Source: Streptomyces canus
Lineage (GTDB): Bacteria > Actinomycetota > Actinomycetes > Streptomycetales > Streptomycetaceae
Reading direction: 5' to 3'
NCBI RefSeq assembly: GCF_030815415.1
Contig: NZ_JAUSWW010000001.1
Coordinates: 1-64,000, forward strand
Length of the DNA: 64,000 bases
A program made the position numbers and the translations under genes. Below, one piece after another: positions 33,164 to 42,600 of the stretch. The notes under the pieces were generated by a model that was not told the origin of the DNA, did no database searches, and saw only the letters and a program-made list of their open reading frames with translations. Numbering within the stretch: position 1 is the stretch's first letter; each line of letters starts with the position of its first letter.

Positions 33164-33787
33164 GGTAGCGTGAAACCAAGCGACTCGACTCCACCCAACT
33201 CGGGGCACTCCCGAGTCTCCACCGAACCCGGAACGGTTCAACCTGCACATCGACAAAGCAGCGGCCCTTCCCTGGCCGACGGTTGTGTTGTCCGCCGGCT
33301 CATAGCGGTACTACGGCCGCCTCCGACGCCCACCCGACTCGCGCCCACTTCCCGGGGATCACCCGGTTATAGGATGCGCAGCTTCCGGCAGCACCTGTCC
33401 GCAGGCCGCCGGGCCGGGGAGGGCCTCCCCAGTTCCCGCTGTCACCGTCGCAACGTTCCATGCCCCATACGCCGGGGAGTCCCTCACGGCTGCATCTCCA
33501 GGATCTTCGCCGCTTCCATGGCCTTCGCCCTGATTTCGGGGGCTCGGCACTCCCTGTCCCCGCCCCGAAAGGCGGACCTCTAACGACGCCGCAGACTTCG
33601 CGTGATGCTACGGACCGCTGCTTTGCTCCCCCTTGCAGGGCTTTCGACACTGGGCTTCGACGCCGGGCGTTTCCCCCCGACGCCGCCAGTCTGCTACCGG
33701 GCCTCCTGGCAGCTACCCGGACCGGACTTCCACCGGCAGGCGACAACTAGCTTACGACTCAAAGACCTCCGAGTCTGCTGGGCGCGC
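33164..33787 (-). mobile_element. 5' portion of a group II intron (no maturase)
   Basis: On the minus strand the sequence begins GCGCGCCCAGCAGACTC at about 33787, close to the GUGCG consensus of group II intron 5' ends. It is followed by GGTGGAAGTCCGGTCCGGG, CAGACTGGCGGCG and other GC-rich stem segments that I recall from domain I and the region preceding the reverse transcriptase gene in actinobacterial introns. No maturase frame and no domain V hairpin are present, and the element ends at the IS3 OrfB fragment. Identification rests on recalled sequence similarity and the 5' consensus. Confidence 0.5.
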
Positions 33788-33816
33788 GGAAGCCCGAGGC
33801 TAACGCTGGGAGCGGC

Positions 33817-33990
33817 TCAGGCGACGGACTGGGGAGCCTCGAAGGACTCCCAGGCCGGGGCGCGCATGATGCGCCAGCTGGTGCGCGGCGCGGTGACGAC
33901 GTGGACCAGGACGACGACGGCCTGGCGGCCGAAGCCGCCGGGAACCCACGGCCCGGTGAAGCGGACCTGATCGGCCGCCCAGTCACCCGC
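33817..33990 (-). pseudogene. 3' fragment of an unrecognised gene next to the intron end
   Basis: The minus strand reads RAGDWAADQVRFTGPWVPGG FGRQAVVVLVHVVTAPRTSW RIMRAPAWESFEAPQSVA and stops at 33817. A hydrophobic strand-like segment is flanked by polar ends. An in-frame stop just upstream separates it from a 19-codon frame (33997-34056, MAVVGTAVAADYLLGWLRP) that starts at the stop of the helicase-associated relic. I cannot name either piece. Confidence 0.35.
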
Positions 33991-34055
33991 ACGTCGTCAC
34001 GGGCGTAGCCACCCGAGCAGGTAGTCGGCCGCGACGGCGGTGCCGACGACGGCCA

Positions 34056-34400
34056 TCACGACCAGCGCATGCCGATCGCGGACAGCTGCTCGATCCGCTC
34101 CGGTGTCAGCGTTGCGGCCCTACTTCGCTGGTTCCCGATCCATGCCCCGAGCCGGTGCACCCGCTCCTCCTGGTCCTCGCCACTGTCGCCGTCTCCGTCG
34201 TCGCCGATGACGATCCGTTCGATGTGCTTCCTCGGGACCTGAAGGTGCCCCTCACGCCTCGTAGAACTGCTTGGCGGCCTCGTAGTTCATCGCCCACTTG
34301 TCGGCCTGCGTACGGCGCGGCTTCGGCTTCTCGTCCTCGGACGCGGGCTCGATCCGGAGGACCTGCTCACACATCCGGAGAATTCGTCGTCCTCCGGGCA
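34056..34400 (-). pseudogene. helicase-associated (HA) domain relic, frameshifted
   Basis: Minus strand: RRTQADKWAMNYEAAKQFYE, then after a one-base insertion at about 34251-34262, EGHLQVPRKHIERIVIGDDG and VHRLGAWIGNQRSRAATLTP ERIEQLSAIGMRWS, stop at 34056. This is the same ~65-aa helicase-associated repeat as at 8601-8819, with an unusual acidic insert. The helicase core is absent. Confidence 0.6.
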
Positions 34401-34476
34401 GGTGCCGTCCTCGTTATATTATGCGGCCAGGTCTTTACCTACCGTAGAGGTAGCGCAGACCTGGGGGTACAGGCGA

Positions 34477-34938
34477 TCAATATCCAATCTGTGCACAAAC
34501 TCCCATCGTGAGCGTCACGAAGGTATCAGCTTCAGACGATGTCAGCGGATAAGACGTAAGAGTCGAATCCATGACGTGGGCGGTCATCTCCTCCCACGTG
34601 GCTCCCTTTTGGTGGTACATTTCGCAGACCTCATCGGCCCAGTCTAGGATGGTGTCACTGTCCCAACTATCGGCGGCAGTATCTACTTCCTGCTCGACAG
34701 CTTCGACGAATTCGGTCGTGCTCGAGAAGGCAGGGCTAGGGCTGGGGCTCTCCGTAATGGAGGGTTCAGCGGTTACCGTTTCGGTTTTCGTGGGGGTAGC
34801 TGACGGCTTAGCCGTGACTGTCACGGATTGCGTTTTGGTGGGTTGAGGCCCGGCCTCGTCAGTTTTACTGCAGGACATCACGGTTAGCGTAATCGAAAAA
34901 GCTGCGAGCGCAAAAATTGCTCGTCGATAAGCAAGCAT
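34477..34938 (-). CDS. lipoprotein with DUF732-like C-terminal domain
   Basis: 153 aa. RRAIFALAAFSITLTVMSC is a lipoprotein signal with Cys23 as the lipidation site; a Thr/Pro/Ser linker (TKTQSVTVTAKPSATPTKTE) follows. The C-terminal 70 residues (FVEAVEQ, EVCEMYHQKG, EADTFVTLTMGVCAQIGY) with two cysteines resemble the DUF732 fold of secreted actinobacterial proteins. Third gene of a unit on the minus strand, 37 bases after the NPCBM lipoprotein. The DNA is A+T-richer than its surroundings. Function unknown; it should sit on the outer face of the membrane. Confidence 0.65.
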   Translation of the reverse strand: MLAYRRAIFALAAFSITLTVMSCSKTDEAGPQPTKTQSVTVTAKPSATPTKTETVTAEPSITESPSPSPAFSSTTEFVEAVEQEVDTAADSWDSDTILDWADEVCEMYHQKGATWEEMTAHVMDSTLTSYPLTSSEADTFVTLTMGVCAQIGY

Positions 34939-34975
34939 TCCTCACGTCCCTTCTGCGTATTCTTCCCTGCAATCA

Positions 34976-35581
34976 TCAACTCTCGACAGTGAGTTTTGCG
35001 TCTCCCCACGTGCCGTAGACATAGTTGGAATCTTGGTCGGCGTAGGTAATGGTCAACTTCAGCCGCAAGGCTTCACCTACATCAAGGTCAATTTTATAAT
35101 CTTCCCCTAGGGAAACTGATCTGCTGAACAGTTGTTTTTCGTCGGCCGAGACCTGGAAGGTCAATTTACTTCTCGTCGGCGAGTCATCGCGCAGCCCGAT
35201 GGTTGCCGTAAAGTTCTTCCAGTGACGACCGAGGTTGTACTCCACTTCATTCACTGGTCCACCGGCGCTTGCCGTGAGTGTGACGCTGCGCGGGTGCCCG
35301 TGCCCGTTCACTTCTGCCGAACCAGTGTCGACTCCCTGTGTTGAGGTCAGGGGATCAACGTCGCTCAGATATAGGCTCGTCGCTGCCGAGGGCGGGGCGG
35401 GTGATGTCGATGTATTATCCGCCGTCGGCGTTGCTGTTTCTGTCACCGTCACTCTTGATTGTTCGTCCGAAGGCTCGTCTGTGGAGTCACAGGCAAGTGT
35501 GAAGGAGATTAGAGCGACCGTCGCACCCGTCGCCAACGCCCTGGCCGTCCTGGCAATCATGAAGGAGGTAGGAGGATTCAT
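34976..35581 (-). CDS. lipoprotein with NPCBM-like domain
   Basis: 201 aa. ARALATGATVALISFTLAC gives a lipobox TLAC with Cys31, then a Ser/Thr/Pro linker. From about residue 95 the sequence GHPRSVTLTASAGGPVNEVE YNLGRHWKNFTATIGLRDDS PTRSKLTFQVSADEKQLFSR is an NPCBM/NEW2-type beta-sandwich, a putative carbohydrate-binding module. The ATG overlaps the stop of the upstream membrane-protein gene (ATGA), which fixes the start and implies coupled translation. Probably an extracytoplasmic glycan-binding sensor working with the membrane protein. Confidence 0.7.
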   Translation of the reverse strand: MNPPTSFMIARTARALATGATVALISFTLACDSTDEPSDEQSRVTVTETATPTADNTSTSPAPPSAATSLYLSDVDPLTSTQGVDTGSAEVNGHGHPRSVTLTASAGGPVNEVEYNLGRHWKNFTATIGLRDDSPTRSKLTFQVSADEKQLFSRSVSLGEDYKIDLDVGEALRLKLTITYADQDSNYVYGTWGDAKLTVES

Positions 35582-36096
35582 TCGCTGTTCGGTTCCTTCG
35601 AAGCTTCTCCAGATGGTGGTTCACCACGGCCCCCGCTCTGCGGTCGGAGCGCATACGCCACGAGTGTGAATATGGCCGTCGCCAAGGAAAACAGAAATCC
35701 AAACCACAAAGCGGCGCCGGTGGATACGTTGGTGGACGTCACTCTGGTGGCGAGATCGGCCAAGTCTGATACGTCTGCGAGCTTGACTATATAGATGACT
35801 AGCAGATTGGAGGCGGGGAATAGCGCCGCCTGCACGTAACCTCTTCTGTGCGTGATCATGGCACAGTAAATCAATGCCATCGTGGCCAGCGCCATGACGA
35901 TGATAAGCGCAGGCCCCGCAGCCTGCATATCTTGGCCGAAGGCGTTGACGCTGGTCGAGCCGGTCAGCCAAGGGGGAAAGAGCATTATAATGCCAAGGAG
36001 TGCTGAGGCTGCGGCAGTAAGCAACGGCCAGTCGTGCGCTACGTTTATGGCGCGGGGGCGCCAGTCACGAAGTTCCCGGGGGAAGTTATTCGACAA
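35578..36096 (-). CDS. membrane protein, about four helices
   Basis: 172 aa from a TTG at 36096 with GAGGTGA seven bases upstream; an ATG at 36132 is the alternative. Helices: LLTAAASALLGIIMLFPPWL, ALIIVMALATMALIYCAMIT, YVQAALFPASNLLVIYIVKL and ALWFGFLFSLATAIFTLVAY. The last 15 residues are polar (RPQSGGRGEPPSGEASKEPN). First gene of a three-gene operon with two lipoproteins. No family recognised. The A+T-rich composition matches that of its partners. Confidence 0.6.
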   Translation of the reverse strand: MSNNFPRELRDWRPRAINVAHDWPLLTAAASALLGIIMLFPPWLTGSTSVNAFGQDMQAAGPALIIVMALATMALIYCAMITHRRGYVQAALFPASNLLVIYIVKLADVSDLADLATRVTSTNVSTGAALWFGFLFSLATAIFTLVAYALRPQSGGRGEPPSGEASKEPNSE

Positions 36097-37224
36097 GGCG
36101 GAATCACCTCGGAGAAAGACAACTCGACGCATACTCGGTCGACTTCCACCCTCCGATGGTCGGCTAATCACCGCCACTGGGACTAGTCCAATAGGGTTAT
36201 GGCCGCTGGCGGCGCCTAAGGGCTTGCAGATCATCAAGGTGTTGCTTCCCGTCCCATGGCTCGTTGATGTGGTATGCGCATCCCGGACGAGATCTGTGCC
36301 CAACTCACCATGAAGTTCGGGGTGTTGTTCCCGCATCTGGATGAGCGGCAACGACGGTTGCTGATGGCCGCAGAGGCCCGTGCGCTGGGACACGGTGGCG
36401 TTCGGGCCGTCGCGCGGGCGGCCTTGGTGAGTGAGACCACGGTCCGCAAGGGCGTGTCCGAGTTGGAGGCGGGCGAGGGGCCTCTGGGGCGAGTGCGGCG
36501 GCCGGGCGGAGGCCGCAAGAGGGTCGCAGATCTCGATCCGGGGCTGCGCCCGGCTCTCCTGGCGCTTGTCGAGCCGGACGAGCGAGGCGATCCGATGTCG
36601 CCGCTGCGGTGGACGGTGAAGTCGACCCGCACGCTGGCGCGGGAGCTCGCTCGGACCGGACACAAAGTCAGTGCGGACACCGTCGCGGACCTGCTGCGGG
36701 AGGAAGGCTTCAGTCTGCAGGCCAACGCCAAGACCATCGAGGGAAGCCAACATCCCGACCGGGATGCCCAGTTCCGCTATCTCAACGAGCAGGCGCGTGA
36801 TCACCGGGACGCTGGCCAGCCGGTGATCAGTGTGGACACCAAGAAGAAGGAGCTCGTCGGCGCGTTCAAGAACAACGGCCGCCAGTGGCGGCCTGCGGCT
36901 GATCCCACGCCGGTGAACGTCCATGACTTCGCCGACCCCCAGCTGGGCAAGGCCGTTCCGTACGGGATCTACGACCTCGCGGCGAACACCGGCTGGGTCA
37001 ACGTGGGCACCGATCACGACACCGCCGCATTCGCGGTGGAATCGATCCGCCGCTGGTGGCGCGGCCAGGGCCGGGTTGCCTACCCGCAGGCGACGCGACT
37101 GCTCATCACCGCCGACGCGGGCGGCTCGAACGGCTACCGCACCCGGGCCTGGAAGCTCGAACTCGCCCGGCTCGCGGCCGAAACAGGACTGACGATCACC
37201 GTGTGCCACCTGCCGCCGGGCACA

Positions 37225-38658
37225 CAATGCCGTTGTTTGATGGTTCATTGAGTTGGTAGTGACGGACTGAACGTCGCGCAGTTATGCCGGGCGTGCATCC
37301 GTGGAGCGGGGTATCTGAGCGAGTGCGGCTGGGCTTGATCACGAAGTGGGTGACGCCCGAGTTGGTGGACGAGGTCCTGTCGGAGTGTCGCAAACAGGAC
37401 CGTCGGCCGGGAGCGCTGCCGGCGGGGTTCATGGTCTACTTCACACTCGCGCTTGCACTCTTCCACCAGGACTCCTACGACGATGTGGCCGAACAACTGG
37501 TAGGTGGTATCCCGGAGTTGAGTGGGTGCATCCCGCACAAGGCGTCTTTCACCCGGGCTCGGGAGCGCCTGGGGCCGGAGGCTGTGGAGCAGCTCTTCCA
37601 CCGCCTGGCCGGCCCGCTGGCCCCTGCGGGGCTGGCCGGATCCTTCTACCGGGGGATGCGTCTTGCTGCGGTCGACGGTTTCCTGCTGGACGTGCCGGAC
37701 AACGAGGCCAACCGACGCGCCTTCGGCGGGCCGAAGGACTCCAGCGGGAAGCCGGGCGGGTTTCCGCAGGTCAGAGTCGTGACGCTGACCGAGACCGGCA
37801 CGCATTCCTCCATCGACGCGCGGGTGGGCGGCTACAACAGCGGTGAACGCGACCCAGCCGTGGCAATGGCTTCCTCGGCCTCCGGGATGCTCGTGATCAT
37901 GGACCGGGGGTTCCCCGGGGTGGAGTTGTGGAAGGCGTACACCGGTGCCGGTGCCCACCTCCTGCTGCGGGCCCGCTCGTGTGTCGCACGCCGCCCAGTA
38001 CGCCACCTGCCCGACGGGACCTACCTGGCGCGCATGAACCTCGCGGGGCAGAAGGGCTCCCATCCGGGCGGCGTGCTGGAGCGCGTGATTGAGTACCGCG
38101 TCGATGGGGGCGAAGTGATCCGGTTGCTGACCGACCTCTTCGACCACGACACCTACCCAGCAAGGGAGTTGGCGGTCCTGTACCACGACAGATGGGAGGT
38201 GGAATCCGCCTACCGGCAGATTAAGACCTTCCAGCGAGGTCGGCAGGAAGTCCTGCGATCGACAGACCCGCAGCTGGTGCGCCAGGAAGTATGGGCGCAT
38301 CTGGTCGTACACCACTGCCTGACCGGCATCGTCATGCAACTCGCCGACAGCAACGGCATCGACCCGGACCGCATCTCGTTCGTCAAGGTCCTCAAGCACA
38401 CCCGACGCAGCGTGGTCCGCCAGCGCGCCGACACCCCGTCAAAGATCCGCAGCTTCCTGACCGCGCTGGCGGCGAAGGTCCGCCGGAAACTCGACAACGG
38501 CACCCGCCGACTGCGAGAGGCAGACCGCTTCCTCAAACGGCCCAACTCGCTGTACTCCTACCGGCCGAAGGACCAACCGAAGGCCCCACCACGCCGCGTA
38601 GCGGCCAGGACCATCACACTGCAGGCGACGATAGTTCAGTAGTCAAACAACGGCATTG
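37225..38658 (+). mobile_element. IS4-family insertion sequence, complete, with target duplication
   Basis: 1434 bp. Ends CAATGCCGTTGTTTGA (37225) and TCAAACAACGGCATTG (38643-38658) are exact 16-bp inverted repeats. The flanks carry an exact 10-bp direct repeat GCCGGGCACA at 37215-37224 and 38659-38668, the target-site duplication. Confidence 0.92.
37284..38642 (+). CDS. IS4-family transposase, intact
   Basis: 452 aa. DDE residues: LAAVDGFLLDVPDNEAN (first Asp), SGMLVIMDRGFPGVELW (second Asp), and YHDRWEVESAYRQIK, which fits the IS4 YREK signature Y-(2)-R-(3)-E-(6)-K exactly. The N-terminal LGLITKWVTPELVDEVLSEC RKQDRRPGALPAGFMVYFTL ALALF segment is the family DUF4372-like start. Frame, ends and target duplication are all intact, so this copy may be active. 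Confidence 0.92.
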   Translation: MPGVHPWSGVSERVRLGLITKWVTPELVDEVLSECRKQDRRPGALPAGFMVYFTLALALFHQDSYDDVAEQLVGGIPELSGCIPHKASFTRARERLGPEAVEQLFHRLAGPLAPAGLAGSFYRGMRLAAVDGFLLDVPDNEANRRAFGGPKDSSGKPGGFPQVRVVTLTETGTHSSIDARVGGYNSGERDPAVAMASSASGMLVIMDRGFPGVELWKAYTGAGAHLLLRARSCVARRPVRHLPDGTYLARMNLAGQKGSHPGGVLERVIEYRVDGGEVIRLLTDLFDHDTYPARELAVLYHDRWEVESAYRQIKTFQRGRQEVLRSTDPQLVRQEVWAHLVVHHCLTGIVMQLADSNGIDPDRISFVKVLKHTRRSVVRQRADTPSKIRSFLTALAAKVRRKLDNGTRRLREADRFLKRPNSLYSYRPKDQPKAPPRRVAARTITLQATIVQ

Positions 38659-39360
38659 GCCGGGCACATCGAAGTGGAACAAGATCGAGCACCGGCTCTT
38701 CTCCCACATCACCATGAACTGGCGGGGCCGCCCGCTGACCAGCCATGAAGTCATTGTCCAGTCCATCGCCGCGACCACCACCCGCACCGGACTGCGGGTC
38801 ATGGCCGAGCTGGACACCAACGTCTACCCCACCGGAGTCCAGATCGGCGACGCGGAGATGGCGTCCCTGCCACTGACCCGACACGCCTTCCACGGCGACT
38901 GGAACTATGCCTTGCATCCCCAGCCCTGCCCAGTCATCCCAGCACCCCGGGCTCCGCACAAGCCGGACCCGGAGTGGGACCCCGCTTTCCTGTCTGACCC
39001 CGCCCTGACCGGCATGTCCCGGCAGCAACTGAGCGATCTCACCAACACTTTGGCCCTCCACGGCGACGTCAAGCGCGGCCGCCCGCCCCGGCTCGCCTTC
39101 CCCGACCAGGTCCTGGCAGCCGTCCTCCACCTGCGGGCTGCCCTGGCCGCGGAACCCCTCGCCGTGCTGTTCGACAGCAGAACCGCTATGCACCGCACCC
39201 TGCTGAAGATCAGGACGCTGCTGAAGGCGCACAGCATCGTCATCCCGCCGGCGGCCACTCCGCCCTCTGCCCTCCCGGCGCTCCAGGCTCGGGTTCGAGC
39301 CCTGAGCAGCGACACCAGCAGCACGATCAAGACAACGTGTTAATGATCTGCAAGCCCTTA

Positions 39361-39561
39361 GTGATCACTAACGGATTTGTCACAGCGGCAGCCTCATCAG
39401 CAAGCGCGGCGCGGTCGGGCGCGAGGTCACGGCGACGAGGCCGCGGGAGGGGCGGGCGCCCGCTCGACCCGCCTACCGGAGCGGGCCGCCGGTGTCCGCG
39501 GTGCAGGAGGCCCCAGCCCACCACGGTGGTCGCCGGGACTGGGGACCCGGGTATGCGCGTC
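39361..39561. other. intergenic stretch, nothing recognised
   Basis: About 200 bases between the right end of the ISAzo13 element and the terminator of the glycosidase gene. No frame on either strand resembles a known protein. Confidence 0.4.
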
Positions 39562-39594
39562 GAGAGGGCCACGATGGGATGTCGTGGCCCTCTC
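39562..39594 (-). terminator. terminator of the glycoside hydrolase locus
   Basis: GAGAGGGCCACGA / TCGTGGCCCTCTC, a perfect 13-bp stem with a seven-base loop, lies about 70 bases after the stop of the last glycosidase gene on the minus strand. Confidence 0.7.
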
Positions 39595-39666
39595 TCGGGG
39601 CCCCGCAGGGGAGCGGGGCTTGTTCCTGCAGGCGTGGCCGGGAGACTCAGCGGGATCCGCTGTGGG

Positions 39667-42600
39667 TCAGTCCTTGCCGGTGAGCCTCCAGATCTGGTTC
39701 TTCTTGGTGGTCAGGGCGCTCGCCGGGTCGCAGGTCCACTGGTGGACGAGGGCGCCGGGCGCGGTGGAGATGGTGCTGACGTCGACGCACTTGCCGCTGT
39801 GCACGGCGACCAGCTGGTAGTCGTGGCTATTGCCGAGCGCGGTCACCGCCCTGAGCGCGAAACGCTGGTTGACGCCGTTGAGGCAGGTCCACTGCTGGAC
39901 GGCGGCGCCGTCGGCCGTGGAGAGGGCCGAGACGTCCAGGCACTTCCCGCTGGAGTGGTTGACGAGGGTGTAGGTGTCGGTTGTGCCGGTGACGGGGTGG
40001 AAGTCGAAGATCTGCTCCTGTCCGCTTCCGCAGGTGTTCTGCTGGTACTGGGTGCCGTTGGCGGTGGACTGGCCGGGGTCTTCGAGGCAGAGCCCGCTGT
40101 GCTGGGCGACGGCCGTGGAGGAGAAGCCGGTCGAGGCGCCGATGTGGAGGCTCGCGGGTGCGAAGGAGACCTGGTCGAGGTGGGGCGCGGAGCTGGACCG
40201 CAGGGGCTGTCCGATGTCGCTGCCGCCGCCGGAGTAGACCACGCCGATGGTGGTGCCGTCCCAGTTGTACAGCTGCGAGGCGGTGAACTTGACGGTGTTG
40301 GCGCCCTTCGCGAGGGTCACGGGGACGGTGTAGTCGTTGAACTGGTTCCAGTGCAGGGTGCTGGCGAAGTTGACGCGCTTGGCGGCGCCGCCGTTGACGC
40401 TGACGTCCGCGTGCTCGGCGTACAGGTCGGGATTGTAGTGGTTGGAGGGCAGTTCCTCGCCGTTGGCGTAGCGCATGGTCATGGCGTACGTGCCGGCCGC
40501 GGGCGCGCTGACGTTGAGAGTGAGGGAGTTGGCGGTCCCGTTGCCGATGCCGGTGACGACGCCGCCGTTGGCCTGGCTGTAGGTGGTGTCGGTGGCCGCG
40601 GTGCCGGTGAGGGTGCCGTTCTCGGCCTGGTAGGTGACGACGTTGCCGGTGGTGACGGCGTCGGTGGCGCTGAACGGGGTGACGGCCAGGTCGTCCAGGG
40701 CGAGGGTGCCGCTGGTGCCGGTCACCTTGACCTTGTTGATGCCGCCGTTCAGGTACACCCGGTTGGTGGAGGTGGACCAGGCGCCGGTCGTCGCGCCGGA
40801 GAGAGTCTGATCGTTGACGGTCCTGCCGTTGACGGTGAGGCCGGCCTGGCCGGTGTTGCGGAAGCGGGCGGTCAGGTCCGCGTAGCCGTCGCGGGCGGAG
40901 TAGACCCAGAACGTCGCGGACTTGCCGCTCGTCAGATTCACCGCACCGGCCCCGGACTGGCCCTGGGACGTGTAGGTGGCGGTGCCGCTGTCGGAGAGGT
41001 TGGCCTGCTCGGCCTCGTAGAGCGTGGTGCCCTGGACGGCGGCGTCCTGGTATCGGAGGTCGATCTTGTCGATGAGGGCGTCGCCGGTGGTCTTGGCGCC
41101 GTTGTCGCCGGTGGTGGCCAGGGTGATGGTGTGGCTGCCCGCGGTCAAGTGCACGGTGGCGTCGTCGTGTCCCCACACCACCCACTGGAAGCCGACGGGT
41201 ATGTCGATCCTCGTCGAGGCGCCGCCGTCGACCCGGGCGTACACGTTCGTCGGGCCCTTGACGTCGGCGTCCTTGGCGTAGCTGTTGCCGAACACCGACA
41301 GGTCGTAGTCACCGGTGGTGGGGACGGAGACGGGGAAGGAGATCACCGTGGTCGAGCCGGTGCGCAGGCCTCCGACGTCCTTGGTGCCGGAGGTGGCGAA
41401 CTTGTCAACGTGTCCGGTGGTGCCCTCAGTGTTGATGTTGTAGCCGCTGCCGCTCAGCGTGGCGTTCTCGGCCTCGTACGTGCCCGTCCAGGTGGCGTCG
41501 GAGGCGGTGGCGCTGCCGGTGCCGCCCGGGGAGACGATCACCTGGTACGCGGACATCGCGTCGAGAGTGATGGGGACGGTGATCGAGCCGTCGGAGCCCA
41601 CGGCCACGTCGGCGTCGGAGAGCCGGGTCGGGGTGGCCGCCGCGCCGATGTAGCCGCTGTAGCGGTCCTGGAACACGCTGACGTGCACGGTGCTACCAAA
41701 GACGGCGGGGTCGATGTTCTTGATGACCGTGTCGGAGGCGCCGCTGGTGCCGCCCCCGGCAAGGATGACGCGCGCCTGCTTCTTGGCCGTGTCCAGACTC
41801 GCCAGGCCCTGGAGGGTGTACGCGGCGTTGGACGCGGCGCTGGTGACCTTGACGGTGTTGCCGCCGCTCATGGAGCCGTACCAGTTGTACAGCCACCACT
41901 GGGCGTTGGGGGTGTTCTGGGCCGCGGCCGAGTCGCCGAGGTTGCCGTTGATGTTCCAGTACGGCAGGTTGCCGTCGACCTTCTCGTCCTCGAGGGCCGC
42001 GATCCACTGCACCATCTGGCCGGGGTCGGTCAGGTGGTAGCGGTGCGCGTACTCGTTGAGGTTGACGGGGATCGGGGAGGTGATCCCCGCGGCGGTCTCC
42101 ACCACACGGTAGGCGTCGACGGTGCTGCGGACGGCCGCCGGGCTGCCCAGGGTGTGCCACGTCACCACGTCGGGCAGGCAGCTGTTGGCCTTGCAGAACT
42201 TGAGGAAGCCGCTGAAGGAGGAGTTGGTGTAGCCGGCGGAGTTGGGCCCCGCCAGCCGTGCCGCGGGCCAGATGCCCTTGATGAAGTTGTAGGTCTGAAG
42301 CCATTCGGCGTTGAAGTTGGCCAGCGCGGTGGCGTCGCTGCCCATGCCCTTGAACCAGTTCAGGTCGGGCTCGTTGTAGGGGATGAAGACGATGTGGCCC
42401 GCGTAGGGGCTGGCCTTCGCCTGCTCGACCTGGGTCCTCATGGTCGCCTGGTAGGCCGAGTAACTCGTGCGTTCGTAGTTCGCGCGGTACACGTCCGTCA
42501 TGTAGATGAAGACGTCCCCGCCGCCGCTGTCCACGAAGGGCTTGGCGATCTCCAGCGCGTCCGAGCCGGGGTGCTGCTGGCCGTCCTGGTACTTGGTGTT

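Larger units (their letters stand above)
36274..39343 (+). pseudogene. ISAzo13-family transposase, interrupted
   Basis: First part 36274-37224: MRIPDEICAQLTMKFGVLFP HLDERQRRLLMAAEARALGH then RWTVKSTRTLARELARTGHK and PVISVDTKKKELVGAFKNNG (catalytic region), ending HLPPGT. Second part from 38669: SKWNKIEHRLFSHITMNWRG RPLTSHEVIVQSIAATTTRT GLRV, running to TAA at 39343. Removing the inserted IS and one copy of the 10-bp duplication restores a continuous frame of about 541 codons, the normal size. The gene was intact until the insertion, so that event is recent. Confidence 0.85.
36217..39360 (+). mobile_element. ISAzo13-family element, split by an IS4-family insertion
   Basis: The left end TAAGGGCTTGCAGATCAT at 36217 is exactly complementary to the right end at 39343-39360, 18 bp. 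The outer TA on each side may be the target duplication. The transposase gene inside is interrupted at 37224/37225 by the IS4-family element 37225-38658. Confidence 0.8.

Noticed and set aside
33300..33746. Protein-coding frames over the intron-like segment
   Set aside because: Several overlapping frames on both strands are open, but none has a ribosome site or family similarity, and the DNA matches intron-type sequence instead.
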